In this document: in pieces, positions 48,400 to 57,915 of the stretch
Numbering within the stretch: position 1 is the first letter of the stretch
Layout: each line of letters opens with the position of its first letter
From: Chloracidobacterium sp.
GTDB lineage: Bacteria; Acidobacteriota; Blastocatellia; Pyrinomonadales; Pyrinomonadaceae
Direction of reading: 5' to 3'
Assembly (NCBI GenBank): GCA_016711345.1
Contig: JADJTD010000001.1
Coordinates: 2,914,001-2,978,000, forward strand
Length of the DNA: 64,000 bases
Notes under the pieces: model-generated
The model's database searches: none
What the model was told of the DNA's origin: nothing
What the model saw: the letters and a program-made list of their open reading frames with translations, nothing else
Program-made: the position numbers and the translations under genes

Positions 48400-51300
48400 T
48401 TACGGTACCGCGATCATATCTGTATTTACAGCCTGGCTGGTGACGCTGATCGTCAGCGGCGTGAACGCTGCGGATCGCGAATCAACACTGATCGTATATG
48501 TCTGCCCGACCTGAAGTCCACCGAATCGGTAATAGCCAAATCCGTTAGACAAGATCGAGCGGCTTTGGCCGTTTAGATCGGTCAACACGACTCGAGCGTT
48601 TGAAACGCCTTGTCCCATCGCCGTTAACAGCTTTCCGTTGATCTCAGCCTGATTTGGTGCCGCTGCGGACAATTCCACAAGGCCGTCTCTTGTCAGTGAT
48701 CGTGGATTGCCTTCGTTAAGCATCATGCGTTCCCAGATGAGCGTTGATGTCGATCCCGGAGCTCCGACTGCGGTGAATCTGAGGTTCATAAGAACTCCGT
48801 TTCCACTGAGCGGTGTAGGTCCGTAGACGGCAACCCTCAACAAGCCGGGCGTTTCCGTATTGGTTACCACCGACAGCCTGCTGCTGATCGTTCCGACCAG
48901 ATCAACCGGAGCGGCCTGAGGTTGTATCACCTGAGGATCATACCTGAGATCGAACTCGTAAGAGATGATTCCCTTATTAGTCGATCCTTGAACGGCCACC
49001 GGTATAAGTACCTCGTTGTCTGCCGGTGTCACCAAATGCGGAACCGCAACAGAGGTTGAACGTTCCGGGCCGCTATTGACGCTAGCCGGGCGGAACGACG
49101 ATGGATCACCCCAGTTACCAGATACATCGCCCATGAGCAGTGCACTGTAATCTTCGCTTGCGAGGCTGCTGGTTATGGACGGATAGGTTCGGGTTGCTGG
49201 GCTAAATCTCCATGTTCCTGATGATCCATGTGTCGGATTTGCAACGGCATAGCGTGCGACCAGAGCCGCGTCGAATGAAGAGACGCCGCCAGTGCCGCTA
49301 ACATCCGATACCGTTAATTGAGCAACGTTAAGGTCAACGGCTCCCACTGCATATTGAGCAACAAGTGCTGCGTCAAATGATGTGACAGCTCCGTTTACCC
49401 CGCCAGTTTTGGTAGGCGTGACCGTGTAAGAACCTGCTCCAAATCCAGTAAGTGAATATGTGCCCGGTGCGGCCGTAGTATCGGAAATAAACGGACTGCC
49501 GGCTGCACTTATCAGAACACCCGGTACAAAACGTGTTGCGGGTCCCGGAAGAAGCGAGTTGCCATATGTAACCGTTCCCGATATAACGGCAAGCGGTGTC
49601 GGCGTGTAGGTTGCCGTTGAGGTCGGAGTAAATGTTTCCGTTGCTGTCGCAGTCGGAGTAAATGTCTCCGTTGCAGTTGCAGTCGGTGTGAATGTCTCCG
49701 TAGCCGTTGCAGTCGGTGTGAACGTCTCCGTAGCCGTTGCAGTTGGCGTGAAGGTCTCCGTTGCAGTTGCAGTCGGAGTAAATGTTTCCGTCGCAGTTGC
49801 AGTCGGAGTAAATGTTTCCGTCGCAGTTGCGGTCGGAGTAAACGTTTCCGTTGCTGTCGCAGTCGGTGTGAATGTCTCCGTAGCCGTTGCAGTCGGTGTG
49901 AACGTCTCCGTAGCCGTTGCAGTCGGTGTGAACGTCTCCGTAGCCGTAGCAGTTGGCGTGAAGGTCTCCGTAGCCGTTGCAGTCGGAGTAAATGTTTCCG
50001 TCGCAGTTGCAGTCGGAGTAAATGTTTCCGTCGCAGTTGCGGTCGGAGTAAACGTTTCCGTTGCTGTCGCAGTCGGTGTGAATGTCTCCGTTGCAGTTGC
50101 TGTCGGAGTGAATGTCTCCGTAGCCGTTGCAGTCGGAGTAAATGTTTCCGTCGCAGTTGCGGTCGGAGTAAACGTTTCCGTTGCTGTCGCAGTCGGTGTG
50201 AATGTCTCCGTTGCAGTTGCTGTCGGCGTGAATGTCTCCGTAGCCGTTGCAGTCGGTGTGAACGTCTCCGTAGCCGTTGCAGTTGGCGTGAATGTCTCCG
50301 TAGCCGTTGCTGTCGGAGTGAAGGTTTCCGTTGCAGTTGCTGTCGGTGTGAACGTTTCCGTTGCGGTAGCCGTCGGCGTGAACGTCGCAGTTGCAGTCGC
50401 TGTCGGACAGCCTAGAGCAGTGTAATGAACATTGCCGTTAAATACTCTTGGCGTGAAAGTGCTGCCGAAAGGATATACCTTTCCGACTCCTTCGCGGATC
50501 TGGATATTGGCATCGCTGGCAAAGACATTACCCACAGCAGTACCTGGTGTGTATTGCATTGAACCCTGCGATGTCGTGTAAGTTATGTAGAATGCATAGG
50601 TCTGTCCCGCCGGGATCGTTATATCTACCGGGATCGGCACAGCGGTCGCTACGCCTCCACCATTGGCAACCACACCTGTGTAAGTTCCGATCAGGGTCCA
50701 ATCGCCTGCCGTGTTTTCGGATCCGACATGCGTTCCCACCTTGTAGTAAATTGCAAGCGGCTCATTGTTCTCAAGGTTCTCGTCAAACGAGTCGATCTCG
50801 ATCGTATTGACAGCGGTAATATCGAACATATTCCCGTTATTACCTGCACCGCCCGCAAATGTCGTCGTCAGCGGCGATATGTTGCAAACAGGCGTCGGCG
50901 TTGAGGTAGCTGTGCTTGTCTCAGTCGGCGTAAATGTTTCCGTTGCAGTCGAAGTTGGTGTGAACGTCTCCGTCGCGGTTGCCGTAGGAGTGAACGTTTC
51001 CGTCGCGGTCGCAGTTGGCGTGAAGGTCTCCGTGGCTGTAGCGGTTGGAGTGAATGTCTCCGTTGCAGTCGCAGTCGGAGTAAAGGTTTCCGTAGCCGTT
51101 GCAGTTGGGGTGAACGTCTCCGTTGCGGTAGCTGTCGGCGTAAATGTCTCCGTGGCTGTAGCTGTTGGAGTAAACGTTTCCGTCGCAGTAGCCGTTGGCG
51201 TAAATGTTTCCGTCGCAGTTGCTGTCGGAGTGAATGTCTCCGTTGCTGTTGCTGTTGGCGTAAACGTTTCCGTAGCCGTTGCAGTCGGTGTGAATGTCTC

Positions 51301-54300
51301 CGTAGCCGTTGCTGTCGGTGTGAATGTCTCCGTAGCCGTTGCTGTCGGCGTGAATGTCTCCGTAGCCGTTGCTGTCGGAGTAAATGTTTCCGTTGCTGTT
51401 GCCGTCGGTGTGAACGTCTCCGTCGCAGTTGCAGTCGGAGTGAATGTTTCCGTCGCAGTTGCCGTTGGGGTGAACGTTTCCGTCGCGGTCGCAGTTGGTG
51501 TGAAAGTCTCCGTGGCCGTAGCGGTTGGGGTGAACGTTTCCGTCGCGGTCGCAGTTGGTGTGAAAGTCTCCGTGGCCGTAGCGGTTGGAGTGAATGTCTC
51601 CGTTGCAGTAGCCGTTGGTGTGAACGTTTCCGTAGCGGTTGCTGTCGGAGTTGCCGTTTCCGTTGGAGTGAATGTCTCCGTAGCCGTTGCAGTCGGAGTG
51701 AATGTCTCCGTAGCCGTTGCAGTCGGAGTGAATGTCTCCGTAGCCGTTGCAGTCGGAGTGAATGTCTCCGTCGCTGTTGCTGTCGGAGTGAATGTCTCCG
51801 TTGCAGTTGCTGTTGGCGTAAACGTTTCCGTAGCAGTCGCAGTCGGAGTGAATGTCTCCGTTGCTGTCGCAGTTGGAGTGAATGTCTCCGTAGCTGTTGC
51901 AGTTGGTGTAAACGTCTCCGTCGCGGTCGCGGTCGGAGTAAATGTTTCCGTCGCAGTAGCCGTTGGCGTAAATGTTTCCGTAGCCGTCGCAGTTGGAGTA
52001 AATGTTTCCGTAGCAGTCGCGGTCGGAGTGAATGTCTCCGTAGCAGTTGCAGTTGGGGTGAACGTTTCCGTTGCAGTTGCAGTTGGAGTAAATGTCTCCG
52101 TTGCAGTTGCCGTAGGAGTGAACGTTTCCGTCGCGGTCGCAGTTGGCGTGAAAGTCTCCGTGGCCGTAGCGGTTGGAGTGAATGTCTCCGTGGCTGTAGC
52201 GGTCGGAGTGAATGTCTCCGTTGCTGTTGCCGTCGGTGTGAATGTTTCCGTCGCGGTTGCTGTCGGAGTTGCCGTTTCCGTTGGAGTAAATGTCTCCGTT
52301 GCAGTTGCTGTCGGAGTAAACGTCTCCGTAGCCGTAGCGGTCGGTGTAAATGTTTCCGTAGCTGTTGCGGTTGGTGTCGGTGTATCTGTTGCCGTGCTGG
52401 TCGGAGCAGCAGTCGGCGTATTTGTAGGCGTCATGCACGCGCTGTTTGTGCCCAGGATCTGGAAACCCTGATCCGGCGCCGTTGCGTCGATCGCACAAGT
52501 TGCTCCTCGTTCTGCCCAGCTCGTACAAGCCGGAATTCCAGAACCGCCATTCGGATTTTGCCAAACAGCAGCCGCATTAGATTGGGCCGTACGGTTCGTC
52601 CATGCCCATTGACCGCCTGGTGTGAAATCCATTCTCACCTGAACTGATACCCAATAGGTGCCTGAATTGAGCACCAAACTCGACGGAAGGGCTATCGTGA
52701 AAGCATCTCCGACATGTGTAAACGACGCACCGGTAAATGAACCGCCCGGAACTACTGCACCCGGTGAACCCGACGCATTGGCATAGAACGTTACGTTGAA
52801 CGAATCTGCCGGTCCTGTTCCATTGAAGAACACGCCGTTTGCGACAACTTGCTGGACAGTCCATGTCTCGCTTGCCGGGACAACGAAGTCATCGGCACCC
52901 TGATTGTCGAATGTGTCGTTAGCCGCCTCGAAGTCTTGGGAATTAGTTCCATTCGCTCCTAAATTATCAGATTGATCGTAGAGGATACCCTCACAAGCAG
53001 GGGTACTTGTTGCCATTGGTGTCGCTGTGTTCGTCGGCGTAAAAGTCGGCGTTTCTGTCGCCGTATTTGTTGGCGTCGCGGTCTCGGTCGGCGTAAATAT
53101 CTCCGTTGAAGTCGGCGTCGGGGTATCGGTTGCCGTATTTGTTGGTGTATCAGCCGGTGTCGGCGTATTGGTAGATGTATTGGTCGGCGTCGAACATGCG
53201 CTGTCGATCACCAGCGAGAACGCACGTGCTGAACCGGTGTCCTGTGCTGCATTGTCGCTGATATTGATCGTCCAGTTCCCAGTTGGATTTTGTCCATCAA
53301 ACGCGCTCATTGCATTATTTGGCGAAAATGTTCCCGTCGGGAATGCGTTATTTGTGGTCGTGCCCGTTGTGTTGCACTGGACTTCGACAGCCGGGAATGC
53401 GCCGTCGTCATCCAGCAATATCTGCGCAAGATTGTTGTTACTGCACCCGTTCGCAGAGGCCGGAGCACCTGGCCGGTCAAGCACCGTTACCGTAGTTCCG
53501 CCAGGTGACGTTACCTTTACTATCAGGTCACCTGCCCACGAATGGTTAACACCAGGCGTAGTAGATAACGGATCGGCACTCTGCGTGCCGTCAAAGCGGA
53601 AATTAACATCCGTTATGCTTCCGATCCCGCTCACCGGGATGATGAAATCAATACCCGCTGGAATGTTATCAGTTATTGCGACTGCGGGTCCGGTGTAGCT
53701 AAACGTGTTCCCGCAAGTCGGTGTTGCCGTCGCGGTCGCTGTAGCTGTTTCCGTCGGCGTTGCCGTTTCCGTTGCGGTCGCCGTTGAGGTTGCAGTAGGC
53801 GTCGGCCCAGGAGGCTGAAACGCTATACCCTGACTAAATTCAAACCAGCCTGGATTTGTAGTGTGGGCCGTACTTCCGTCAGCCAGATCGGTAGCGCCGG
53901 TGCCGCCATACCACAGTGTGCCGACACGATTAGTCGCTCCAGGTGTGGTCGCCACATAGCCGATCTCGATAACTATTCGGTCTCCAGCCAGCGCCGTAAC
54001 TGCGGACAACGACTTCGCCGCTGAAGGAGCCCTTCCCGCCGCTGTTGTCGTCCACTCGTCACCGTCGTTGTTATTTCCAAGTAGGGTACCTCTTACTGTT
54101 GTCCCGTCATTACTTACCACATACGCATGGATGCGGTATGCCATATCAGCATCGGTGTTATTTTCTTGAGCACCGATCACCCAGTCTAGAGTTGATGCTG
54201 CTGCGATGGTCTGAGCCGCGAGCGGTTCACCAACGAGTTTGTAAACCAGAACATTCGTTGTCGAAGTGGAGCCAGGCTGTACGCCTCGACTGGATATTGC

Positions 54301-56715
54301 TCCTGACTTTGTTCGTGACAGAACAAATGTTGGGGCTCCTGCCGTTACGCCCCAGGTTCCTTGATTAGTAGTGGTAACTCCTGAAGCAACATTCTGCAAA
54401 TATAAACGGGTTCGGGTTATAACTCCGGTGATCGTCTGCGGATTTGTTCCGGTTACACCGTCAGCATCGTTATACGTCACTCTTACGTCATAACTCGTTC
54501 CATTTGAAAGTCCGGTTATCGTTGTTGTGTAGGGTGATGCGACGTGTGCTGCTGCTGTGACGTGATTTGTCCAGCCGCCATTTGTCGGACAGTCCGCAGA
54601 TGTCAAACAGTAGTCAACTGTGTAAGTGTTGTTCGCATTTGAGTCCAGAGTGTAAGGCATCGATACGTTTATCGATGAAATGCTTGCCGTAGTAGCTGTT
54701 GCGGTGCCTGCTGCGGTCGCAAGTGAACTTGCTACATTGAGAATACCTGTCGTGCTGCTGAAATAGGTATCCGTTTTGTTAGTCGCAGCACTGGCATTGG
54801 ATCCCCATGAACCCGGAACTTGAGCGGCGCCTGCCAAAGTAAGCGAGTTAACGTTCACAGAAAGTCCCGCGCCGATGTTTGCCTTAGCTACGCTGTTTCC
54901 GATGTCGAGATTGCGGCCTACAGATACAGGGTTCGCGGCCGTTATTGACTTCACTCCAGTTCCTGAGAAACCAAGATTGCTGTAAGCCTGGACCTTAACG
55001 GTCTGTGCGGCACCTGTGTAATTTACTGTGTTTCCGGCGGTTGTTGTGGTTAGGGTTGTAATCGGAACCGTGGCTGGGACGATATTTATCGTGCTGGTTG
55101 CCGTCGCGTTATTGAACGAAGTGATCGTTCCCGAACTATTAAGATTAACTACCCCGCCTGCGTTGTTGGTTATACCTGCTATCGTTCCCGAACCATTGAG
55201 ATTGATAGTTCCGGTATTTGTGAAATTAGCAAGGGTAGTGGTAGTTGTGCCGCTACCTGTGCGCTCGATGATTCCGGCATTTGCTAAGGGAACGGAACAA
55301 GTGCCGACAATGTTCAGTGTTCCAGTTGAACTGTTGGTTAAGAGGCTTCCTCCTGAAAGCGCAGTCGCTACCGTAAGCGTTCCATTATTAGCAGTTGTTC
55401 CGCTGATAGTAAGATTTGGGATCGCGACGGCATTTGCACCGCCGATTGTTTTATTTGCTCCGGTAAAAGTGTATATTCCCGAACCGGCTGTAAAAGTGCC
55501 GTCATTTTGCAGGCTTTGTGCCGCACCGTTGAACGCGAAATCTTCATTAACGGTAGCGTTCCACGCTCCGCCGCTGTTTACGGTTATATTGCCCGTAAAT
55601 GTCTTTGTGCCTGTTGTGCTGCTGTGTGTGAGTGTGCCGTCAATTGACGTCGCGCCTGTTACCGAAAAGTCAGTTCCGCCTACGTTGAGTGTCGAACCGG
55701 TGCCAACCGTGAGTGTTCCGCCAACTGAAACTGTTCCGGCAGGCGTTTTAGTGCCGGTGCCGCTAGTGCGAAGCGGTCCGTATGTAAGAGCACTGATTGT
55801 CTGCGCAGCCGATGCACTGTAATCAACGGTTAAATTGGTCAATGTGTCCGTTGTAAATGGATACTGGGTGTTATAGTCAGCCGTAGCAGCCGTTCTGGTG
55901 ACCTGAATAACTCCGGTACCCGTGATCACGTTTGTCGTCCCGCCGATGACGACCGAAGCCGCCGGGCTGAACGTTGCATTTCCGTTGACCGTAAATGTTG
56001 TATTGACGTTAAAATTCGTGTTTGCTGTGATCGTCGCCGCGGCTGTCGGCGTGAGAGTTAAATTATCGAACGTCGTTGTAGAAGCCCCGCCCATTGTCTG
56101 AGCCGACCCGCCATTGAGAACTACGTTGAGGTTGTCGGTGCCGCCACCTGCTGTCGAGTTAGCAGTAAATGTTCCGTCATTAGTAAAATTTCCACCAACA
56201 TTAAGGGTGTGCGTATCATTTCCTCCGGTGTCCAGCACCCGCAATGTGCCTCCGCCGTTGATAAGCACTTCGCCCGTTACGGTTAGTGCGAAGTTTGTGG
56301 TGCTGGCGAGAGACAAAATTCCGCTCGCTCCACCTCCCACTTGTACTTCTGCCACCGTATCAGCTGCGGCAATGGTGACAGTATGTCCATTCGCGATACA
56401 AACTACGTCGCTCGGCCCCGGTTCACCACTTGGTGTCCATGTGCCCGCCGTTGTCCACGTTCCTGTCCCCGTACTTGTTTTTGTACAAGGTGCAAAGAAC
56501 ATCGCTGTCGGTTCCAGGGCGCTGTTTGTCTCAGCCTCTGTTTGGGCGCTGTTCTGCTCGGTGGCGAAGCCTAGAAAGGACGCGACGGAGTCTAGAAAAG
56601 CAAAGCCGGTGCCGGTTGAGGCGTTGGCTGAGATGACGAGCGTGAATCCGACTACAACGGCTAAAGCCGTGCTGCGGACCAATGAAAGGCGAGAAAGTTT
56701 AGTGCGTTTGAACAT
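48400..56715 (-). CDS. Giant secreted multidomain protein with Thr/Pro decapeptide arrays
   Basis: 2771 aa. Sec-type signal peptide (about 1-33, RSTALAVVVGFTLVISANAS). Order: beta-strand-rich adhesin-like region (about 75-660); fibronectin-III-like stretch ('YTVDYCLTSADC...TTITGLSNGTSYDVRVTY', 660-770); a P-domain-like module with SWAGDLIVKVTSPGGTTVTV and NPTGNWTINISDNAAQDTGS (about 1005-1170); a Thr/Pro linker; a beta domain (1240-1425); array of about 50 TATATETFTP units; a Cys-bordered beta domain (1940-2100); a second array of about 27 units; a dockerin-like pair (VSSFDAALVARYAV); a cohesin-like domain; and a terminal CarboxypepD_reg fold. Likely a cell-surface stalk or adhesin. No sortase or membrane anchor is visible. 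Confidence 0.9.
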   Translation of the reverse strand: MFKRTKLSRLSLVRSTALAVVVGFTLVISANASTGTGFAFLDSVASFLGFATEQNSAQTEAETNSALEPTAMFFAPCTKTSTGTGTWTTAGTWTPSGEPGPSDVVCIANGHTVTIAAADTVAEVQVGGGASGILSLASTTNFALTVTGEVLINGGGTLRVLDTGGNDTHTLNVGGNFTNDGTFTANSTAGGGTDNLNVVLNGGSAQTMGGASTTTFDNLTLTPTAAATITANTNFNVNTTFTVNGNATFSPAASVVIGGTTNVITGTGVIQVTRTAATADYNTQYPFTTDTLTNLTVDYSASAAQTISALTYGPLRTSGTGTKTPAGTVSVGGTLTVGTGSTLNVGGTDFSVTGATSIDGTLTHSSTTGTKTFTGNITVNSGGAWNATVNEDFAFNGAAQSLQNDGTFTAGSGIYTFTGANKTIGGANAVAIPNLTISGTTANNGTLTVATALSGGSLLTNSSTGTLNIVGTCSVPLANAGIIERTGSGTTTTTLANFTNTGTINLNGSGTIAGITNNAGGVVNLNSSGTITSFNNATATSTINIVPATVPITTLTTTTAGNTVNYTGAAQTVKVQAYSNLGFSGTGVKSITAANPVSVGRNLDIGNSVAKANIGAGLSVNVNSLTLAGAAQVPGSWGSNASAATNKTDTYFSSTTGILNVASSLATAAGTATATTASISSINVSMPYTLDSNANNTYTVDYCLTSADCPTNGGWTNHVTAAAHVASPYTTTITGLSNGTSYDVRVTYNDADGVTGTNPQTITGVITRTRLYLQNVASGVTTTNQGTWGVTAGAPTFVLSRTKSGAISSRGVQPGSTSTTNVLVYKLVGEPLAAQTIAAASTLDWVIGAQENNTDADMAYRIHAYVVSNDGTTVRGTLLGNNNDGDEWTTTAAGRAPSAAKSLSAVTALAGDRIVIEIGYVATTPGATNRVGTLWYGGTGATDLADGSTAHTTNPGWFEFSQGIAFQPPGPTPTATSTATATETATPTETATATATATPTCGNTFSYTGPAVAITDNIPAGIDFIIPVSGIGSITDVNFRFDGTQSADPLSTTPGVNHSWAGDLIVKVTSPGGTTVTVLDRPGAPASANGCSNNNLAQILLDDDGAFPAVEVQCNTTGTTTNNAFPTGTFSPNNAMSAFDGQNPTGNWTINISDNAAQDTGSARAFSLVIDSACSTPTNTSTNTPTPADTPTNTATDTPTPTSTEIFTPTETATPTNTATETPTFTPTNTATPMATSTPACEGILYDQSDNLGANGTNSQDFEAANDTFDNQGADDFVVPASETWTVQQVVANGVFFNGTGPADSFNVTFYANASGSPGAVVPGGSFTGASFTHVGDAFTIALPSSLVLNSGTYWVSVQVRMDFTPGGQWAWTNRTAQSNAAAVWQNPNGGSGIPACTSWAERGATCAIDATAPDQGFQILGTNSACMTPTNTPTAAPTSTATDTPTPTATATETFTPTATATETFTPTATATETFTPTETATPTATATETFTPTATATETFTPTATATETFTPTATATETFTPTATATETFTPTATATETFTPTATATETFTPTATATETFTPTATATETFTPTATATETFTPTATATETFTPTATATETFTPTATATETFTPTATATETFTPTATATETFTPTATATETFTPTATATETFTPTATATETFTPTATATETFTPTATATETFTPTETATPTATATETFTPTATATETFTPTATATETFTPTATATETFTPTATATETFTPTATATETFTPTATATETFTPTATATETFTPTATATETFTPTATATETFTPTATATETFTPTATATETFTPTATATETFTPTATATETFTPTATATETFTPTATATETFTPTATATETFTPTATATETFTPTATATETFTPTATATETFTPTATATETFTPTATATETFTPTATATETFTPTSTATETFTPTETSTATSTPTPVCNISPLTTTFAGGAGNNGNMFDITAVNTIEIDSFDENLENNEPLAIYYKVGTHVGSENTAGDWTLIGTYTGVVANGGGVATAVPIPVDITIPAGQTYAFYITYTTSQGSMQYTPGTAVGNVFASDANIQIREGVGKVYPFGSTFTPRVFNGNVHYTALGCPTATATATFTPTATATETFTPTATATETFTPTATATETFTPTATATETFTPTATATETFTPTATATETFTPTATATETFTPTATATETFTPTATATETFTPTATATETFTPTATATETFTPTATATETFTPTATATETFTPTATATETFTPTATATETFTPTATATETFTPTATATETFTPTATATETFTPTATATETFTPTATATETFTPTATATETFTPTATATETFTPTATATETFTPTATATETFTPTATATETFTPTSTATYTPTPLAVISGTVTYGNSLLPGPATRFVPGVLISAAGSPFISDTTAAPGTYSLTGFGAGSYTVTPTKTGGVNGAVTSFDAALVAQYAVGAVDLNVAQLTVSDVSGTGGVSSFDAALVARYAVANPTHGSSGTWRFSPATRTYPSITSSLASEDYSALLMGDVSGNWGDPSSFRPASVNSGPERSTSVAVPHLVTPADNEVLIPVAVQGSTNKGIISYEFDLRYDPQVIQPQAAPVDLVGTISSRLSVVTNTETPGLLRVAVYGPTPLSGNGVLMNLRFTAVGAPGSTSTLIWERMMLNEGNPRSLTRDGLVELSAAAPNQAEINGKLLTAMGQGVSNARVVLTDLNGQSRSILSNGFGYYRFGGLQVGQTYTISVDSRSAAFTPLTISVTSQAVNTDMIAVP
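49600..50405 (-). repeat. 30-bp tandem array A (about 27 units)
   Basis: Each 30-bp unit encodes TATATETFTP. Units differ mainly at third codon positions. Blocks of 120 bp are locally duplicated: the 60 bp at 50041-50100 recur exactly at 50161-50220. No stop occurs in the antisense frame either. Confidence 0.93.
50905..52430 (-). repeat. 30-bp tandem array B (about 50 units)
   Basis: Same TATATETFTP unit. Two shortened 18-bp units encoding TETATP, near 51645-51665 and 52260-52280, sit in closely similar surroundings. This shows that a block of about 600 bp was duplicated inside the array. Confidence 0.93.
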
Positions 56716-57228
56716 AAATAACTACTTCCGGTGAAACATCCGATGCCGTTTGAGGTAAACAGAAAGAGCGATAGCGATCTTTTTGCTGCCTCTTTAATGA
56801 ATAAGCGGCTTTTTTCTTTAGAACCTGCCAAAATCGCGCGGTTGTTGCGCAAAATCAACAGAGAAAAAGACACACAATTCAAGTTTTTTTCCAAAATTCA
56901 CCTATTGGCGCGCGCAAAATAGATAAATCTTTATCGCAAAAAAAAGATCGCGATAACTTTACTTAAAGTAAAACCCCTTGATATAACGTTTCCGTCAGAC
57001 TCATTCTCTTGAATACAGCGGTCAACAGGCTGTTCAGCCTGTCATTTTACGATGCTCGTATAAGAGGATGAACTTAAGTCTACTGTTATGAGCAAGCAAT
57101 CGCATCAGAATTTGCGATAGTTTTCTTGGCGTGAAGTATTAGTTGAAAGGGAAGTGTGAATCGGCAAATTGTGTTATTTGGCTGGCACAATTCTCCTATA
57201 TAAGTGTTCGTGACCAGTTATTGAAAAC
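56716..57228. other. Leader region of the giant gene; no gene seen
   Basis: 513 bp, AT-rich near 56870-56960. A ribosome site CGGAAG lies about 10 nt before the giant gene's ATG. A palindrome ACAGGCTG-TT-CAGCCTGT (57025-57042) could be a hairpin or an operator. No RNA gene, convincing open frame or riboswitch core was found. Confidence 0.5.
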
Positions 57229-57915
57229 CTATTTATCAGAGCGAGAAATGTCGAAGTTGAGAGCAATTCGATAAATTGCAGCAGAACTGACCTCGATAAC
57301 CTTGCTGGCCGTTCGATCTTTGTACTTTGCTGTAAATCGGTATTTAGCCGTACCTTCCGGCTGTCGATAGGTGAATTCGCCGGAAATATTAGTATAAACC
57401 GCGGGAAATGAGCGGGTTGTTCCATCGGCGTTTAGCTTTTCGACCTCGACCTTTGCTCCGGTGACGCTTGTGCCGTCTTTAAAAAACACACTGCCTTGGA
57501 TGAGTACCAGCGTGCCTTTATCAACAACCAGGATGAGGCGGTCGCCGAGATCGACTTTTTTATTGGGTCGGACCTCAATGTTATACCTGATCGCGGAGGC
57601 ATAGCCGACTTTATCGAAAACAAAGTTATAAACACCGGTTTCGAGATTGTTGAATGCGAACTCGCCTTTTTTGTTAGTCGTAACTGTGCTGATATCCTTA
57701 GAATCTTTTCGAGCCGTGACGCTTACATCGGCGATGGCTTCGTCGCGGTTGTTGCGTACCTTGCCCTTTGCTCCGCCGGTACTTTGGGCTTGTGCAGTGA
57801 ACGGTAAGCAGTAGGCAGTAAGGAGAAAGACGAATGTACAACGCACAATGCACAATGCGCAATGCCTAATCCTGACCGATGACCTCTGACTTCCGACTTT
57901 TCGCTTAGGCTGCAT
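57229..57915 (-). CDS. Secreted protein with carboxypeptidase-regulatory-like repeats
   Basis: 228 aa. The only ATG is 57915; an internal GTG (57844-57846) would give a compact signal peptide (MRCTFVFLLTAYCLPFTAQA). Mature region: 'GGAKGKVRNNRDEAIADVSVTARKDSKDISTVTTNKKGEFAFNNLETGVYNFVFDKVGY', a CarboxypepD_reg beta-sandwich, then a second similar half ('LIQGSVFFKDGTSVTGAKVEVEKL...GEFTYRQPEGTAKYRFTAKY'). The signal region is built from GCATTGTGCATTGTGCGTTG and similar dispersed words. Overlaps the upstream epimerase by 11 bp. Confidence 0.8.
   Translation of the reverse strand: MQPKRKVGSQRSSVRIRHCALCIVRCTFVFLLTAYCLPFTAQAQSTGGAKGKVRNNRDEAIADVSVTARKDSKDISTVTTNKKGEFAFNNLETGVYNFVFDKVGYASAIRYNIEVRPNKKVDLGDRLILVVDKGTLVLIQGSVFFKDGTSVTGAKVEVEKLNADGTTRSFPAVYTNISGEFTYRQPEGTAKYRFTAKYKDRTASKVIEVSSAAIYRIALNFDISRSDK

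Noticed and set aside
49600..52430. CRISPR array
   Set aside because: Units are contiguous, coding, 30 bp and have no unique spacers; no cas genes nearby.
49688..52471. Long plus-strand frames (VNVSVAVAVG repeats) and a second minus-strand frame (rich in GDIHS) over the repeat arrays
   Set aside because: The 30-bp unit has no stop in several frames, so these are shadows of the Thr/Pro arrays. They lack start signals, and their ends coincide with the array edges.
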